A stretch of DNA of 64,000 nt from Bedellia somnulentella. Lineage: Eukaryota > Arthropoda > Insecta > Lepidoptera > Bedelliidae. The translations under genes were made by a program, and so were the position numbers. The stretch is taken from the NCBI GenBank assembly GCA_963576735.1, contig OY755187.1:9734001-9798000 (forward strand). Direction: 5' to 3'. Positions 11,146 through 22,362 of the stretch are shown in pieces. The notes below the pieces were generated by a model, which was not told the DNA's origin, made no database searches, and was given only the letters and a program-made list of their open reading frames with translations. Position 1 is the stretch's first letter; each line of letters opens with the position of its first letter.

Positions 11146-11336
11146 AATTCCCGCCCAGATCCCACGCGCTAACAAGGTAGCTAAGCTAGTGCAAGCAACA
11201 CGGAGCACGTGCCGAGCGGATGCACTATATCCCCGAACTTACGCCGATAACAGCCCCCGATGAAATAATTTCCCAAGACAAACTAGTTCCCACAAGAAAC
11301 GGACTACTTCTGTGGGAATGGGAACCGCAGTGTCGC
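11146..11336 (+). promoter_or_regulatory. GC-rich module 4 with two CSL/Su(H)-type sites
   Basis: It begins TTCCCGCCCAGATCCCACGC with CACGCGCTAAC as in modules 1-2. It ends with TTCCCACA (11287-11294) and TGTGGGAA (11311-11318), two matches on opposite strands to YGTGGGAA, the core bound by the Notch effector Su(H)/CSL. The two sites also form a near-perfect hairpin TTCCCACAAGAA / TTCTGTGGGAA. An additional E-box-like CACGTG is present. Confidence 0.4.
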
Positions 11337-12239
11337 GGATTCATATTTACAGGGCCGGCCGATGCGTGTCATTAAAATGCGTCGGCTTTTTAGGGTTAAT
11401 GCGTAACATTTATGTGTAGGAAGTGGATAAAGTTAGTTTATTTTTCTTCCTTTCTTAGGTATACATATATAGATGTAGCAAAAACTTTATTTTACTGAGT
11501 GATATTTAGCCGTTGGTCGACAAAAGCAAATACGCTATTATTTGGTATTGTCGATTAATACCAAAATACTTAAGAAAAAAAAACCAAATTAAAAATCACA
11601 TCATAGGTAGTTTCCCTGGTTGCATGCTGAATAAAATCTGTTGCTGCTTTTTGTATGAACCTAGCATAATTAAGCCAAAAGTTCGTTTCGTCAACTTGAG
11701 AAAGCGTAAGTATAAGACTTCATAAAAACAAAATACAGAAAAGAATAGATAACCAAAAGATGTTTTCGTAAAAAAATAATATAAAATTATGGACAAGCAA
11801 GACAATTTTTCTCACAATATCCTGCGCCAATTTTCACAAATAATAAAGAAAGATTGTGACACAAAACTGTATCTGTACCCACTCAAGCTCTCTAAGTTAA
11901 ATTGAAGTCAAGTCTGATCTTTTGCAAAACTAACAGCATCAGCATTATTATAATATGTAAATTTACTTATAAGAAAAATTCTCATGTCTCAGTTTTAACA
12001 TAGAAACTCTTCTGAAACGGCTTGACCGATTATTTTATGTATATTTATTAAACTGAGAACACTTAGTTAAATATTTATCACTAACCTAAACTGGTGACTT
12101 CCCTCCCTGAAACTTTTTTAAGGAAAGAAACTGTTCTATTAGCTACATAGTATCGTACTAAAACATCATAACAATACAGTATTCAATAAAAGTAATCAGT
12201 TTTACTTAAATATCTGTCCATTAAATAAATTCTTTTTCT

Positions 12240-12300
12240 CACCATTATTTCCCACAACAGAGTTCCCACGGGACTGGTTAGGATCCCACGGCAGGATCTT
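12240..12300 (-). promoter_or_regulatory. GC-rich module 5 with two CSL/Su(H)-type sites
   Basis: TTCCCACA (12249-12256) and TTCCCACG (12263-12270) are minus-strand YGTGGGAA words 14 bp apart. The following GGGACTGGTTAGGATCCCAC resembles the GACTGGTCCTGGGAA stretch of module 2. Confidence 0.4.
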
Positions 12301-12914
12301 TGCTATTCTGACCCCAATTTTTGAACTATTCTTGAGACGACCATAAAAACTATAGACCTTTTACTACCTGAGACTAACTGACATTCACACGCTTAGTGCT
12401 GGGTAAAAAATATTCATAGGCTTATTTAAATTATGTTAAAATGTGTTTTTTACTACTTGAAAAAGAATTATTGACTGTTACAGAGTAGATTAAATATATT
12501 TTTTATCTCTTGGTTTAGTTAAGATGTATTGTTATTGTTTGTGTATTTTTTTATCAGATTGTTACCTACCTACCGGTTTTTGAACTTGTTATCACCAAGA
12601 GTAAAACTAATTAGTTTATCTATAATTATTATTCATGTTGTGATAAAGAGGTCCAATCTTAGTAGTGAGTATACAAATAAAATACTGAGTAAAAATATTT
12701 GCATTAATTAATCTTTCGATGAATAAAAAATGAAAAAACATACGTATAGTATTTTTAAATTGTCCACGCTAATTGATCAAACAGTCACAGCAATTAATAA
12801 GCCCTCAAACGCTTTACATACTAAACAGTTCCCATATAAAACATCGATCATAATACTATTACCACCCCACTGCGTTGAAAGCCAAGTCCACAATTAAATA
12901 ATATTAAGTGTTAT

Positions 12915-13325
12915 AATCAGTCGACGCATACTTGGCAGCACGCGCCATCTAACCCCTCCTGTGTAGTTGTCTGTTACAAAACTTTCCCACTCCTTCGATT
13001 CCCGTGCGAACCATTTCTGTGGGAACAGATAACGTTCTTTTAATTTGTATGGGAGTTTTGTAGAGGAATTTTAGGATGATATTATGATAATTATGGAAAT
13101 TTAAGTACGTTTGACTAAGGTTTTATTTTAAGAATTTGAGGTTAACTAATTACTTATTCTAATGTCTTGTTTGTTTTTTTACTTGTCATTATTCTCTTAT
13201 ATATATATGAATCGGCCAAGTGCGAGTTGGACTAGCCCGTGAAAGGTTTCGTAGTAGTAAATGTAGGTAAAGACTCTGCATATCATAATAATCATTGATT
13301 TCCATATTAAATATATTACACGTTA
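12915..13325 (+). repeat. Tandem duplicate unit A carrying module 6
   Basis: Module 6 (AGCACGCGCC at 12938, CCTCCTGTGTAGTTGTC, TTTCCCACTCCTTCGATT, GTGCGAACCATTTCTGTGGG, with TGTGGGAA at 13018-13025) is followed by an AT-rich spacer and a GCCAAGTGCGAGTTGGACTA segment. The same order recurs in 13330-13770, so the unit was duplicated as a whole. Confidence 0.55.
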
Positions 13326-13329
13326 TATT

Positions 13330-13770
13330 AATTTAACAAATACTTCGTAGCACGCGCCGCCCCTCCTGTGTAGTTGTCGGTTACAGAACTTTCCCACTCC
13401 TTCGATTACCGTGCGAACCATTTCTGTGGGAACAGTAACGTTCTTTTAATTTGGACGCGCGTTTTTGTTAAATAATTTTGAGTACCAATTATGATTATGG
13501 TGAAAATATTAAAACGTAAGACTTATTGCGGATTAATATGATAATGATGGAATTAAGAAACGTTACACTAAGGTTTAAATTTTGTGTTAGTTATTTTAAG
13601 GATTAAAGGCTGACTGAAAATAAAATAACAAAATATGTGTATTTTGTATTATTCGACATGATTCACTCGATAAAAAAATGGCGAAGAGCGAGTAGGCTCG
13701 CTTGTGGAGGGTTCGTAGTAGCGAATAAAGGTAAGGGAAGAGATCAAATAATAATCATAGCCATTCATAT
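13330..13770 (+). repeat. Tandem duplicate unit B carrying module 7
   Basis: Repeats unit A: AGCACGCGCC, CCTCCTGTGTAGTTGTC, GTGCGAACCATTTCTGTGGG with TGTGGGAA at 13425-13432, then a diverged spacer, then GCGAAGAGCGAGTAGGCTCG and GGGTTCGTAGTAGCGAATAA. The ~110 bp module part is far better conserved than the spacer, which hints at constraint on the module. Confidence 0.55.
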
Positions 13771-14117
13771 CCATATTTGAAACAAAAACAAGTTATTTAG
13801 AGCCATCGCTGAATAGGCAGGTCATGTGTTGATATAAAGAATGGCACGTAAAATTTTGAGCACGATCCAAAACACAAACTTAGTTTTTCATAGTGTTGAC
13901 ATGATCACTCATACGTATTAAGATTTGAAGATGTTATAAAAAAATATGTATAGATAATGATAAAAATAAAACATATTTATTTCAAAATAAAAAGAATTGT
14001 TATATATAAGAAATATCTTCAACATTTATTATCTTACTACTAAAACTTAAGTACTAAGTTATATATTATTAAAGAGAACACTTACAATTACAAACAGACA
14101 CCCCCTACGCAGGGTTC

Positions 14118-14222
14118 ACGCGGCGAACCTCCACGGATGTTCCCACAAGAACGAAACCGGCCCGTGGGAAGTGGGAACAGACCTTTGGCGGCCTTGACCT
14201 CGCGCCGCGGGACGTCGTTTGT
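14118..14222 (+). promoter_or_regulatory. GC-rich module 8 with two CSL/Su(H)-type sites
   Basis: Contains CACGCGGCGAACC, TTCCCACA (14140-14147, minus) and CGTGGGAA (14163-14170, plus) followed by GTGGGAACAG, then CTCGCGCCGCGGGACGTCG. The site pair and GAACGAAACCGGCCCGTGGG match the layout of module 4. Confidence 0.4.
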
Positions 14223-14878
14223 ACAGGATGATGTGTGGTTACGTCAACGGTTTTATGGGGATTGTGTGACTTTATTAAAAAAAAAAAAGTTTTATTGATT
14301 TAAATTGTGGTGATGTGTTGGTTTGCGATAGCACTGCCTCAGTTATTCCTACTAGTGACATCTTTTTACACAAAATTTCCAAAGTAACTAACGAATTGCT
14401 AATTCTGGAACTTTGGCTAACCTATTGATAAATTTATAGACGTAGGAATTGTTATAAGAGTGTATCCTCTTTTATCTAGCAACCGCAATGCTTTACCATC
14501 ATCATCATCATCAAAAATCAAATATTATCAGCAAATATAAATATCATACTTCGAGACTTAAAACATCCGTATATCTGAAACTAAACAAATAACATATTAT
14601 ATTTTTAGACATACACATTAACATGAATTAGATTTGGAGCAGAAAATGTATCTTTAGCAACACATAATAATCATCTTTATCAACTAATGTCACTTCTTCT
14701 ATTCTAAATGCGATCAATTCAAAATAAACCCATCATATCAAAGCCTGGAAACTTCCTATGACAATTTGAAACAGACAATAAAAACATACCCAAACAAAAG
14801 ATTACTTGAACGTACGCCTAATGAAAATGTGTTGAAGTTTTAAAAAAATATTCATGCAAAGCATCACCCTCTATCCAA

Positions 14879-14950
14879 AGTTCCCACGCTTGGTTCCCAC
14901 GGCCACGCACCGATATACCTGATCTAGGGTTGCCGCAATCGATATTCTGT
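14879..14950 (-). promoter_or_regulatory. GC-rich module 9 with two CSL/Su(H)-type sites
   Basis: TTCCCACG occurs at 14881-14888 and again at 14894-14901; both are CGTGGGAA on the minus strand, 13 bp apart. GGCCACGCACCG follows. No other gene signal is nearby. Confidence 0.4.
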
Positions 14951-16627
14951 CCACTAATTCATTACACTGTGAGCCACCGTGCCATTCTGACGCGATATTT
15001 GCACGAACTTGTATTATATTTTCGTTATATAATTTGTGTTGAAATAATTTAGTTTATACTTAGTAGTGTAGTGTCAGGAATTTTGCCCATCTGGAAATAG
15101 ACTAAGACTTTAATTTTTATAGTGGATTCTTCGTCATTTGATGGATATAGTTTTATTAATAATTGTTTTCTTAGGCCAATACAAATAAATACAACAAAAT
15201 TTAACAATAAAAGTAACCAAACCAAAGCAGCGTACGTTTACTTGTTAATTCAACGCTGCCCGCCCGCTTCATTTGATTTTGAGGACTGACCCTAATTTCG
15301 TCAGTGGCAAAAAATAAAATCTTTTTCCCGTTTAATTTGTTGAATTTCGATTACCTAATGAGAAGTTGCTCTGAAAATGTGTCTGTATTTAGATATTTGT
15401 CTGTTTTCTTCAGCAAATAATAACTTAGTTCAACCGTATGGTTAATAATATAACATTTAATCACCTATAAAATGCAGTTTCAAATAAACGACTTTAATAA
15501 CTGAATAAAACATAATGTCGAACTTACACCTACATATACAAAGTACATTTATATTTGTTGACAAAAATCGCAAAAGATTTGGTCTAAATCTTGCAAAGTA
15601 AACAAACACTAAGAATTTTATTAACAGCTGAAATAAGAATCTTTTTTTTCAATATCTGGTGGAGGGTCCATAAATTAAGCTCTCGAGTGATGCCAAGAGC
15701 TTTGGCTAGCACTCCAAAAAAGTCAATTTCATCTGACGATCTGGTGTAGAACACTTAGGAAACTTTAGACCTTCCATCTTTCGCATACCATTTAGGAAGT
15801 TTGCATCATTCATGCATATCCATTTTTAAAACGTTGAATTGAAGGGTTCAGGAAAACCATATATATTCTATACTTTATGAAAACAAGTATAGGTGGTATT
15901 TACTAACTTAAGTTTGGATATAAATATTTGAATATAAATATATTCTGCTAGTCCAAACACGCAAGTAATCTTTTCTAAGGTTTAGCTCCACAACAACAAT
16001 TAGCACAGATGTCGTAATTATTGGCGTGTTTTAGTAAAATCATAACAATTATGAGAAAAAATACAGCCATGTAACAAACATTACAAACAGATATCGATTT
16101 GAAAAATGGTATAATTGTGATTACTATTTGCCTCAAAATAAATTGTAAATATAATCATCATACTTATTAAAATATATACCTAAGTATACACGGCTTAAAC
16201 TTAAACTAATAGGCCAGGCTGTGAATAAAGTTTGTTCAATATAATTTCCATTTTGGAGGAGTAATCAATTAAAATTTAAACGACGAAAATCAAATTAAAA
16301 ATAAAAATGATGGTTATATTTATTTATTTAAACAATATCAGTTTATGCCCCTTCTAAATATTAGTAGGCGTAGTCATAAAATGATAAAAGTTAAAATCGG
16401 ACGGAGTGTAGCCCGTGATTAAGACTGAGGTGAAGATGGAGGCGCGAAATAAAGATTTTCTGTTTCCAATTTATTTTTCACTTAACATTAAACGAATTTT
16501 TGACACTCGCAATAATTTTATACTTTCATCTTTTGGGATCTCTTGATTCATTGTAATTGTACCCCAATTGAATAATAGGGATGTTTACATTTTATTAATG
16601 AAACTTTTGGGGGTTTTTGTTTTCATA

Positions 16628-17003
16628 ACATTGTACATACATACATATACTCACGGCTATATATCCCTAAACGGGGTAGCCAGAGCTTCAGAATCTGAAA
16701 TTCTTCGGGACCATTTGGAAATTGAGTGGGAAAATATTGTATATTAATTGTTATTGGTGATGGGTCCCCAACCGCATGGCTCAGAAAACACATAGAAAGC
16801 CCCAATACCCTAAGTCGCCTCTTACGCACACCCGCGGGAAGATAATGTAATGATAATGTAAATGATAAGATAATGTAATGTAATGTAATGTGTTCCTTAG
16901 ATTCATGCGATTCAGGCAATGCCTAGTGCGTAAATTACTGTAAATTCCAATTTAATGGTTTTTTTTTTAAATGGGGTAGTGCTATTCTAAGCCGGCACTA
17001 CAC
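16628..17003 (-). mobile_element. MINE copy split by a ~125-bp insertion
   Basis: The left part (16628-16845) runs from the (CATA)n tail to ACACCCGCGGGAAG. A TAATGTAATG-rich insertion (about 16846-16968) follows, then the MINE resumes with AAATGGGGTAGTGCTATTCT and ends GCCGGCACTACACAAC. Confidence 0.7.
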
Positions 17004-17211
17004 AACATTGTTTATGTAAAAGTTAACTGAAAAGAAAGCACAATTTTTTTTTCGCAAAGTAGAAACGTATGGCTTTATTCTGTTCAAGTATAAATTTACA
17101 TAGAAACCATTTTATTATACTCAACGCCAAGGATTCTTAAAAGAGGTCACTAAAGCTTCAGAATCAATCAGTAAATAATTACTTTTATTTTTTTGTATTA
17201 AAATAAAAGTG

Positions 17212-17457
17212 CATACATACATACATATACTCACGGCTATATCCCTAAAAGGGGTAGCCAGAGCTAAGGAATTAAAAATTCCCCAGCCACTTTTGGAAAG
17301 TTGAGTGGGGAAATGATGGTAAAATAAAGGTTGTTGGTGATGGGTCTCCAACCGCATTGCCCAAAAATCCCTTAAAGCCCCAATACCGTTAGTCGCCTCT
17401 TACGTACACCCATCGGTAAAAACGGGGTAGCTCTATTCTAAGCCGACACTACACAAA
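17212..17457 (-). mobile_element. MINE copy with a 35-bp target duplication
   Basis: Complete copy from (CATA)n tail to GCCGACACTACACA. It is flanked by a 35-nt direct repeat (17177-17211 and 17458-17492, 33 of 35 positions alike; it ends TATTAAAATAAAAGTG). A long target duplication is typical of target-primed reverse transcription and supports a retroelement origin. Confidence 0.85.
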
Positions 17458-17712
17458 AATTACTTTTAAGTTTTTGTATTAAAATAAAAGTGATAGTTTC
17501 CAAACACCAATAATCACTGCCAAAAGCCCCAAACTCGTTGACACCGATGCGAATAGAAAGGGTTGTGTTATTCTATTTAAAAATCAATAAAACTATATTG
17601 TTGAAAAATAAACGAAAACATTATTTTTTTCACCTAGCTTTCTATTGGTGTAACTCAAGAAAAAATAGTATTTTCCACATTTTTTGTAATGAATGCTTCA
17701 AGTAATAAACTA

Positions 17713-17831
17713 TCTATACTTATAATAAATCTGTAGAGAGGTCAATTCTGTACATGAAATATATTTTCAAAATAACTATCAGGGGGTGATTAGTGATCGA
17801 TACTGATGCCAAAAATGCAATCAGTAAAATT

Positions 17832-17885
<54 letters not shown>

Positions 17886-18704
17886 GGTTTGTATGTTCCT
17901 TATGGAAACAAAAACTACTCGACGGATTTTAACGAAACTTGGTACAATTATTCTTCATACTCTTGCGCAGGTTTTTGTATACTTTCCAGCAGAGTACTAA
18001 AGGGGAATTTTGGGAAAAAGTTGGGAAAACGGGAAAAGTTACTCCATTTTTTAAGCTTCCGTCGCGTGTGCAGACTTAATGGTTAAACTTACATAGAAAT
18101 TATGTATGACGGAAATATTCTTCATAAAATTATCTAAAAAAAAATCTGTAACAGTTTATGTCTATCTTTTACGGTTGACTCACAATGACACGTGTAATTC
18201 CTGATAGCTTAGCAGTTCGGAACATTTTGATTATATTTGTTTACTCTTACGTTTGTAAACCTAACACTCATCCCTAATTTAAAAAAGGTTACATTATTAC
18301 CTATTCAATAAAAAAAGAATCATAGAAATCGATAGACAAACACCGAAATTATACATAAAATAAGCCATCGCGCCCGTGACCTAAACCAAATCTTTACTAA
18401 TTTACATATAACATACTAGATGGCGCCAGTAGTTGCATCCTAAATCACGTAATGATTTCTTTTTTAGATTGTTATAAATACTTCATAGCGGTTTATTCCA
18501 AAATTTGCTATTAAACAGAAATACTGAACCGTTCATTAAAGCGCATTCAAAATCACGAAACTACACTGTTTAGGGAGTGCTATAAATTTAATAAATTGAA
18601 AACATTGCGCTGAATTTCACAATGCTTGAGCAGTGACTGAAGAAAGAAACCTCAGATATTTAAAAAAACAACGCTACCCGTGCGAAGCTGGGACGATCCA
18701 CTAG
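17713..18704 (+). mobile_element. Non-autonomous Helitron, ~1 kb
   Basis: 5' TCTATACTTATAATAAATCT, 3' GCGAAGCTGGGACGATCCAC then CTAG, flanked by A (17712) and T (18705), as Helitrons insert between A and T without target duplication. An internal (CTGT)n array spans 17836-17886. It is nearly collinear with 38542-39509. No protein is encoded; open frames through the CTGT array are chance. Confidence 0.8.
17836..17886 (+). repeat. (CTGT)n microsatellite inside the Helitron
   Basis: About 12 CTGT units. The sister Helitron at 38.7 kb has fewer units, so the array length varies between copies. Confidence 0.8.
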
Positions 18705-19021
18705 TCCAGAATAAGGGAATAAGAATAGATTACATTTATATTGTTAAAAATACGCTGCATCTGGCAGCAGGAAGAGTCTGTTGAATATGTAGAAGCGAAT
18801 CCAGTCCCAATACGTGATAGAAAATTGCGAAAATATTCAAAAAGGCTAAAATGTAGTCAAGGGATTGTCTCAATAAGAGCGAAATAAAATCTTTAGCATT
18901 TTTATTGGCAGTTTCCCTCTGTCTTACCGTCTCAGATTTGAATAATACCGGCCGCCTCTAACACCGAGCGCACGCCTGCTATACATAATGCTTTTTAATC
19001 TTTTAGACTTGTAAAGTAAAA
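18705..19021. other. No gene recognised
   Basis: Short non-coding interval between a Helitron and a LINE 3' end; nothing identifiable. Confidence 0.4.
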
Positions 19022-19515
19022 TTATGTTTAGAATAGAATAGAATAACTCTTTATTGTACATCAAACACAAATTTACATTAGAAATTATCATACAGTTTAC
19101 AATGAGGTACAATCGGCGGTCTTATCGCTAAAAGCGATCTCTTCCAGACAACCTTTGGAAGGTGAGATCGGTAAACTAGTTATCTGGGTAGATGCACAAA
19201 ACAAGCTTACTTTAAAACTAACTTATTCAATTGAAATAATAAATAGTAACATAAATATTAATTACACAAAAGAATATAATATTACACACATATGAACACA
19301 CATACATACATAACTACATCCTTTTATATATACAAATAATACAAATACCTAAATAAAATACACAAATACGTTTTAGAAATATAATTAATACATATCATTT
19401 AAAAAGCAACAGTATTACAGCGCTTCAGTGAGATAGTGTTGTTTCACCAGATCCTTGAACACATTAAGTGATTTAGCCTTAAGTTTAAGTTTAGGCTTAT
19501 ATGAAAATAAATTTT
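19022..19515 (-). mobile_element. 5'-truncated LINE: ORF2 C-terminus and 3' UTR
   Basis: Reading minus, the ORF2 end encodes KLKLKAKSLNVFKDLVKQHY then LTEAL and stop, followed by a 3' UTR with GGAAGAGATCGCTTTTAGCG, ATAAGACCGCCGATTGTACC and GATGTACAATAAAGAG, ending in (ATTCT)n. The copy at 55373-55846 is homologous. The clade is not assigned. Confidence 0.75.
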
Positions 19516-19641
19516 ACAGACAATTTAAATATATATATTTAATACGCTTCTAAAAACGTTGAAAATGTAGTAAATTAATAAATTCTTAGATAATTACCGC
19601 TGCTTTAATTTTTTATTCAACAAAAAGAGATTAAAAACCTT

Positions 19642-19713
19642 AGGTCCCACCGAGATTTGAACTCGGATCGTTGGATTCAGAGTCCAAAGTGCTAACCATT
19701 ACACCATGGGACC
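19642..19713 (-). tRNA. tRNA-Gln (anticodon CTG)
   Basis: On the minus strand a complete 72-nt cloverleaf: acceptor GGTCCCA pairs with TGGGACC, D-arm TGGTGTAATGGTTAGCA (box A), anticodon stem TTGGA/TCCAA with loop CTCTGAA giving CTG, T-arm CGAGTTCAAATCTCG (box B). No intron. A TTTTT run follows within about 10 bases and suits Pol III termination. It decodes CAG glutamine codons in translation. All stems pair and no SINE body follows, so it looks functional. Confidence 0.93.
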
Positions 19714-20207
19714 GCTGGGAGAGCGCGTCGAAAGAAATGATTATATCCCCAGTGGCATCTACTACGCATGACACTGGCTAATACGTGTGGTAGTGACATA
19801 GTGTGGTCTCTTTTACACACGTTCATAATGAATACGACTTCAATAGTGACGTCTCGCTTTTCCGTACTATTATAAATAGACGTATAGTTTTAAATAGATT
19901 CAAATAGATTATTTTGCTCTGGGCGATGATGATAGCATTATTTATTAACATTAATATTATAGGTATATTCAAGCTTGATTCTTTTGGGATGGTATTAGGT
20001 TAGCTATTATATAACATTATTGTCTTGTTGCTTGTTGTGTATTTGATTGTTTGTGGCTAAAATATGGTTGCAAGTCATAGATGTAGATAGTTATAAGTAT
20101 TTTGCAAATGTGGAAGTACAACGTAAAATGTGGTTGTTAGTATCTGGATAACAGATTAAAACTTCATACAGTTACGTATCCAAATAAAAACTCTGGTTAA
20201 TAGAGAA
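19714..20207. other. No gene recognised
   Basis: AT-rich non-coding DNA between the tRNA 5' side and the next MINE; nothing identifiable. Confidence 0.4.
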
Positions 20208-20465
20208 TTTGCCGTGTAGTATCGGCTTAGAATAACACTACCCCATTTCTACCCGTGGGTGATCGTAAGAGGCGACTAACGGTATTGGGGCTTTTAAGGG
20301 ATTCTTGGGCGATGCGGCTGGAGACCCATCACCAAAAACCTTTATTTCACCATCTTTTCCCCACGCAACTTCCAAAAGTGGCTGAGGAATTTATAATTCC
20401 TTGGCTCTGGCAACCCCTTCTAGGGAATTATAGCCGTGAGTATATGTATGTATGTATATATGTAT
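20208..20465 (+). mobile_element. MINE copy, full length with 12-bp target duplication
   Basis: GTGTAGTATCGGCTTAGAAT through CGATGCGGCTGGAGACCCAT and AGCCGTGAGTATATG to a (TATG)n tail. It is flanked by GTTAATAGAGAA at 20196-20207 and 20466-20477. Confidence 0.9.
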
Positions 20466-20767
20466 GTTAATAGAGAACCATATTCCTTTTTGAAGTATTG
20501 AATTAATTATCCTGGACAATCAACAAATAATACTGTTATGACAATAAGTGCTTTGCTTTATACGCACATTCTTATCTTTTCTGGATTCAGAGTTCCATTG
20601 GAAGTGTTTTATGTATTCTAGTTGGTCTATAACATTTTTTATCGATAAGGGTATTAATGGTTGTCTTAACCTGCAGACAAACAGAGGCGCAATTGTACAA
20701 GACCAACTCTTTGTTTTTTACAGAATTACTTCCTTGGCGATTATGCTCCTACATTTTTTCTATATAT

Positions 20768-21020
20768 AGCTGTGTAGTGTCGGTTTAGAATAGCACTACC
20801 CCATTTCTTTCCGTAGGTGATCGTAAGCGGCGGCTGAGGCTGTTTAAGTGATTTTTGGGCGATGCACACTATTGATGTGGTTGGAGACTCATCACCAAAA
20901 ACCTTTCTTTTATAATATTCTCCCCACTCAACTTCAAAAACTGGCCGAAGATTTTTTTATTCTCAAGATCTGGGTACCCCTTCTAGGGATTGTATATGTA
21001 TGTATGTATGAATGCATGTA
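20768..21020 (+). mobile_element. MINE copy
   Basis: GTGTAGTGTCGGTTTAGAAT to GGGATTGTATATGTATGTAT. The GCCGTGAG block before the tail is lost and a short ACACTATTGAT insertion sits beside the GATGTGGTTGGAGAC core. Confidence 0.8.
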
Positions 21021-21559
21021 TTGTTTTTATATATGTATGAAATCAAACCCAGACATAACTCATCTCACATACAAAAATTATAGGCAGTAGTGAATTCTGT
21101 AAAAAAATAACGTCACAATACAAACTTAGTACAATTTGGAAAACAGTCAATATGTCACATGGCGATCTTAAAGGATTAGATAGCTCACTGCAGCCATTTC
21201 ACATCGGACGTAGTGTAGGCGGATTTTGGTCGTTTTCCCGAGATTTGTCTCGAAGACTAGCATTTTGCATACTGGAAATCTAAATGCGGGTAAATTCATC
21301 ATAGATTAGCCTCTTAGTATAGTAGTTAGCCTCCTAGTAGTTGGAAATGGGTTTTATTTTTGTATACAACCCCTTTTCTGATGACAAGAAAGTTAGACAG
21401 GTTAGGAATGATAAACAAAAAGACACAGTTTAGTAATATTGGTAATAAGCATAACAAGCAGGTCGCATTTTTTTATTTGTTTTATGTTGTAATTACTTTG
21501 TTAAATAATACTCACACATTTAATTGTTCCGACATATTTATTGTATTTTAAATTATATT

Positions 21560-22050
21560 TTAACTTCATTTCACATTATTATCAATGTATAAACAATTAG
21601 TTCTTTAGCTTTAGTATTTTAATATATGTTTTTTATTTTATTTTATTGTAGGTTACTCTGCTTACCCAATCTGACATAAAATTTAATTAGAATCCGTTAA
21701 CTTAATTTATTTTATTAATATTTTTAATTATTATCGTTTTTGTTAGTTATTATTTTATTTAAGTTTCAATTGTCATGCCTAATAATTTAGTTTAAATTTT
21801 GATTTCACAGAATAATATTCTTTTATGTCAATTTAAAATTAATGTTATAACTATTGCTGTTTTTAACTTACTTTGTAAATTCTATTTTTTTTTTTTAATT
21901 CACTAAAATTTAATGTGTGTAATTATCAAAATTTTATTTCATATGCTGACTTGTAATTGGTTTAAGGACCAGCTGTATATACCTGTTTTTATTTATGTGA
22001 TATTTCTGTTCTTGAACTGTTGGTTGGCATTAAATAAATAAATAAATAAA
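21560..22050 (+). mobile_element. Possible LINE 3' UTR with (TAAA)n tail
   Basis: A very AT-rich stretch ends with TTGAACTGTTGGTTGGCATT then (AAAT)n at 22031-22050, a tail style of several insect LINEs. No coding part is recognisable, so this is tentative. Confidence 0.35.
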
Positions 22051-22116
22051 CATTAGATACCTACCCAAAATTCAGCAACAAACACTACAAACCACTTTAT
22101 GAGCAGTTTGTTAAAT

Positions 22117-22362
22117 GCTGTGTAGTGATGGCTTCGAATAGCATTACCCCATTTCTTCCCATAGGCGACTAAGGCTATCGGGGCTTTTTAAATGATTTTT
22201 AGACGATGCGGTTGGAGTCCCATCACCAAAACATTAAATTTTAAATTTTTTCCCCACTTAACTTCCAAAAGTAGCTGAATTTTTTTTCTGATTCTGCAGC
22301 TCTGGCTACCCCTTTTAGGGATTGTAAGTATATGTATGTATGTACGTAGGTATGTGTGTGTT
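22117..22362 (+). mobile_element. MINE copy
   Basis: GTGTAGTGATGGCTTCGAAT, GACGATGCGGTTGGAGTCCC and TCTGGCTACCCCTTTTAGGG, then a (TATG)n tail. TGTTAAA on both sides may be a short target duplication. Confidence 0.8.

Larger units (their letters stand above)
9954..16620. other. Transposon-poor non-coding region holding the GC-rich module array
   Basis: I found no MINE, SINE, LINE or Helitron copy here, in contrast with roughly one insertion per 1-2 kb elsewhere. No convincing coding exon was found. GC-rich modules (separate entries) stand out between AT-rich spacers. A short (ATC)n run lies at 14494-14511 and an A-run at 14278-14289. The remaining spacers, including 15000-16600, show nothing I can name. 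Confidence 0.5.

Noticed and set aside
9242..14950. CRISPR-like array in the module region
   Set aside because: Repeats are long, divergent and irregularly spaced in a eukaryotic genome; nothing fits CRISPR.
9242..14950. Tandem coding exons of a gene family
   Set aside because: Identical stretches between modules do not keep an open frame, and there are no consistent splice sites.
16623..16919. 98-codon minus-strand frame (also 23078-23263, 43177-43389 and similar)
   Set aside because: These frames are translations of MINE copies, recognisable by the recurring MGDAVGDPSP-type string from the GATGGGTCCCCAACC core.
17793..18086. 97-codon open frame with CLSV repeats
   Set aside because: It arises from the (CTGT)n array inside the Helitron; the three-frame cysteine/leucine/serine/valine pattern is a translation artefact.
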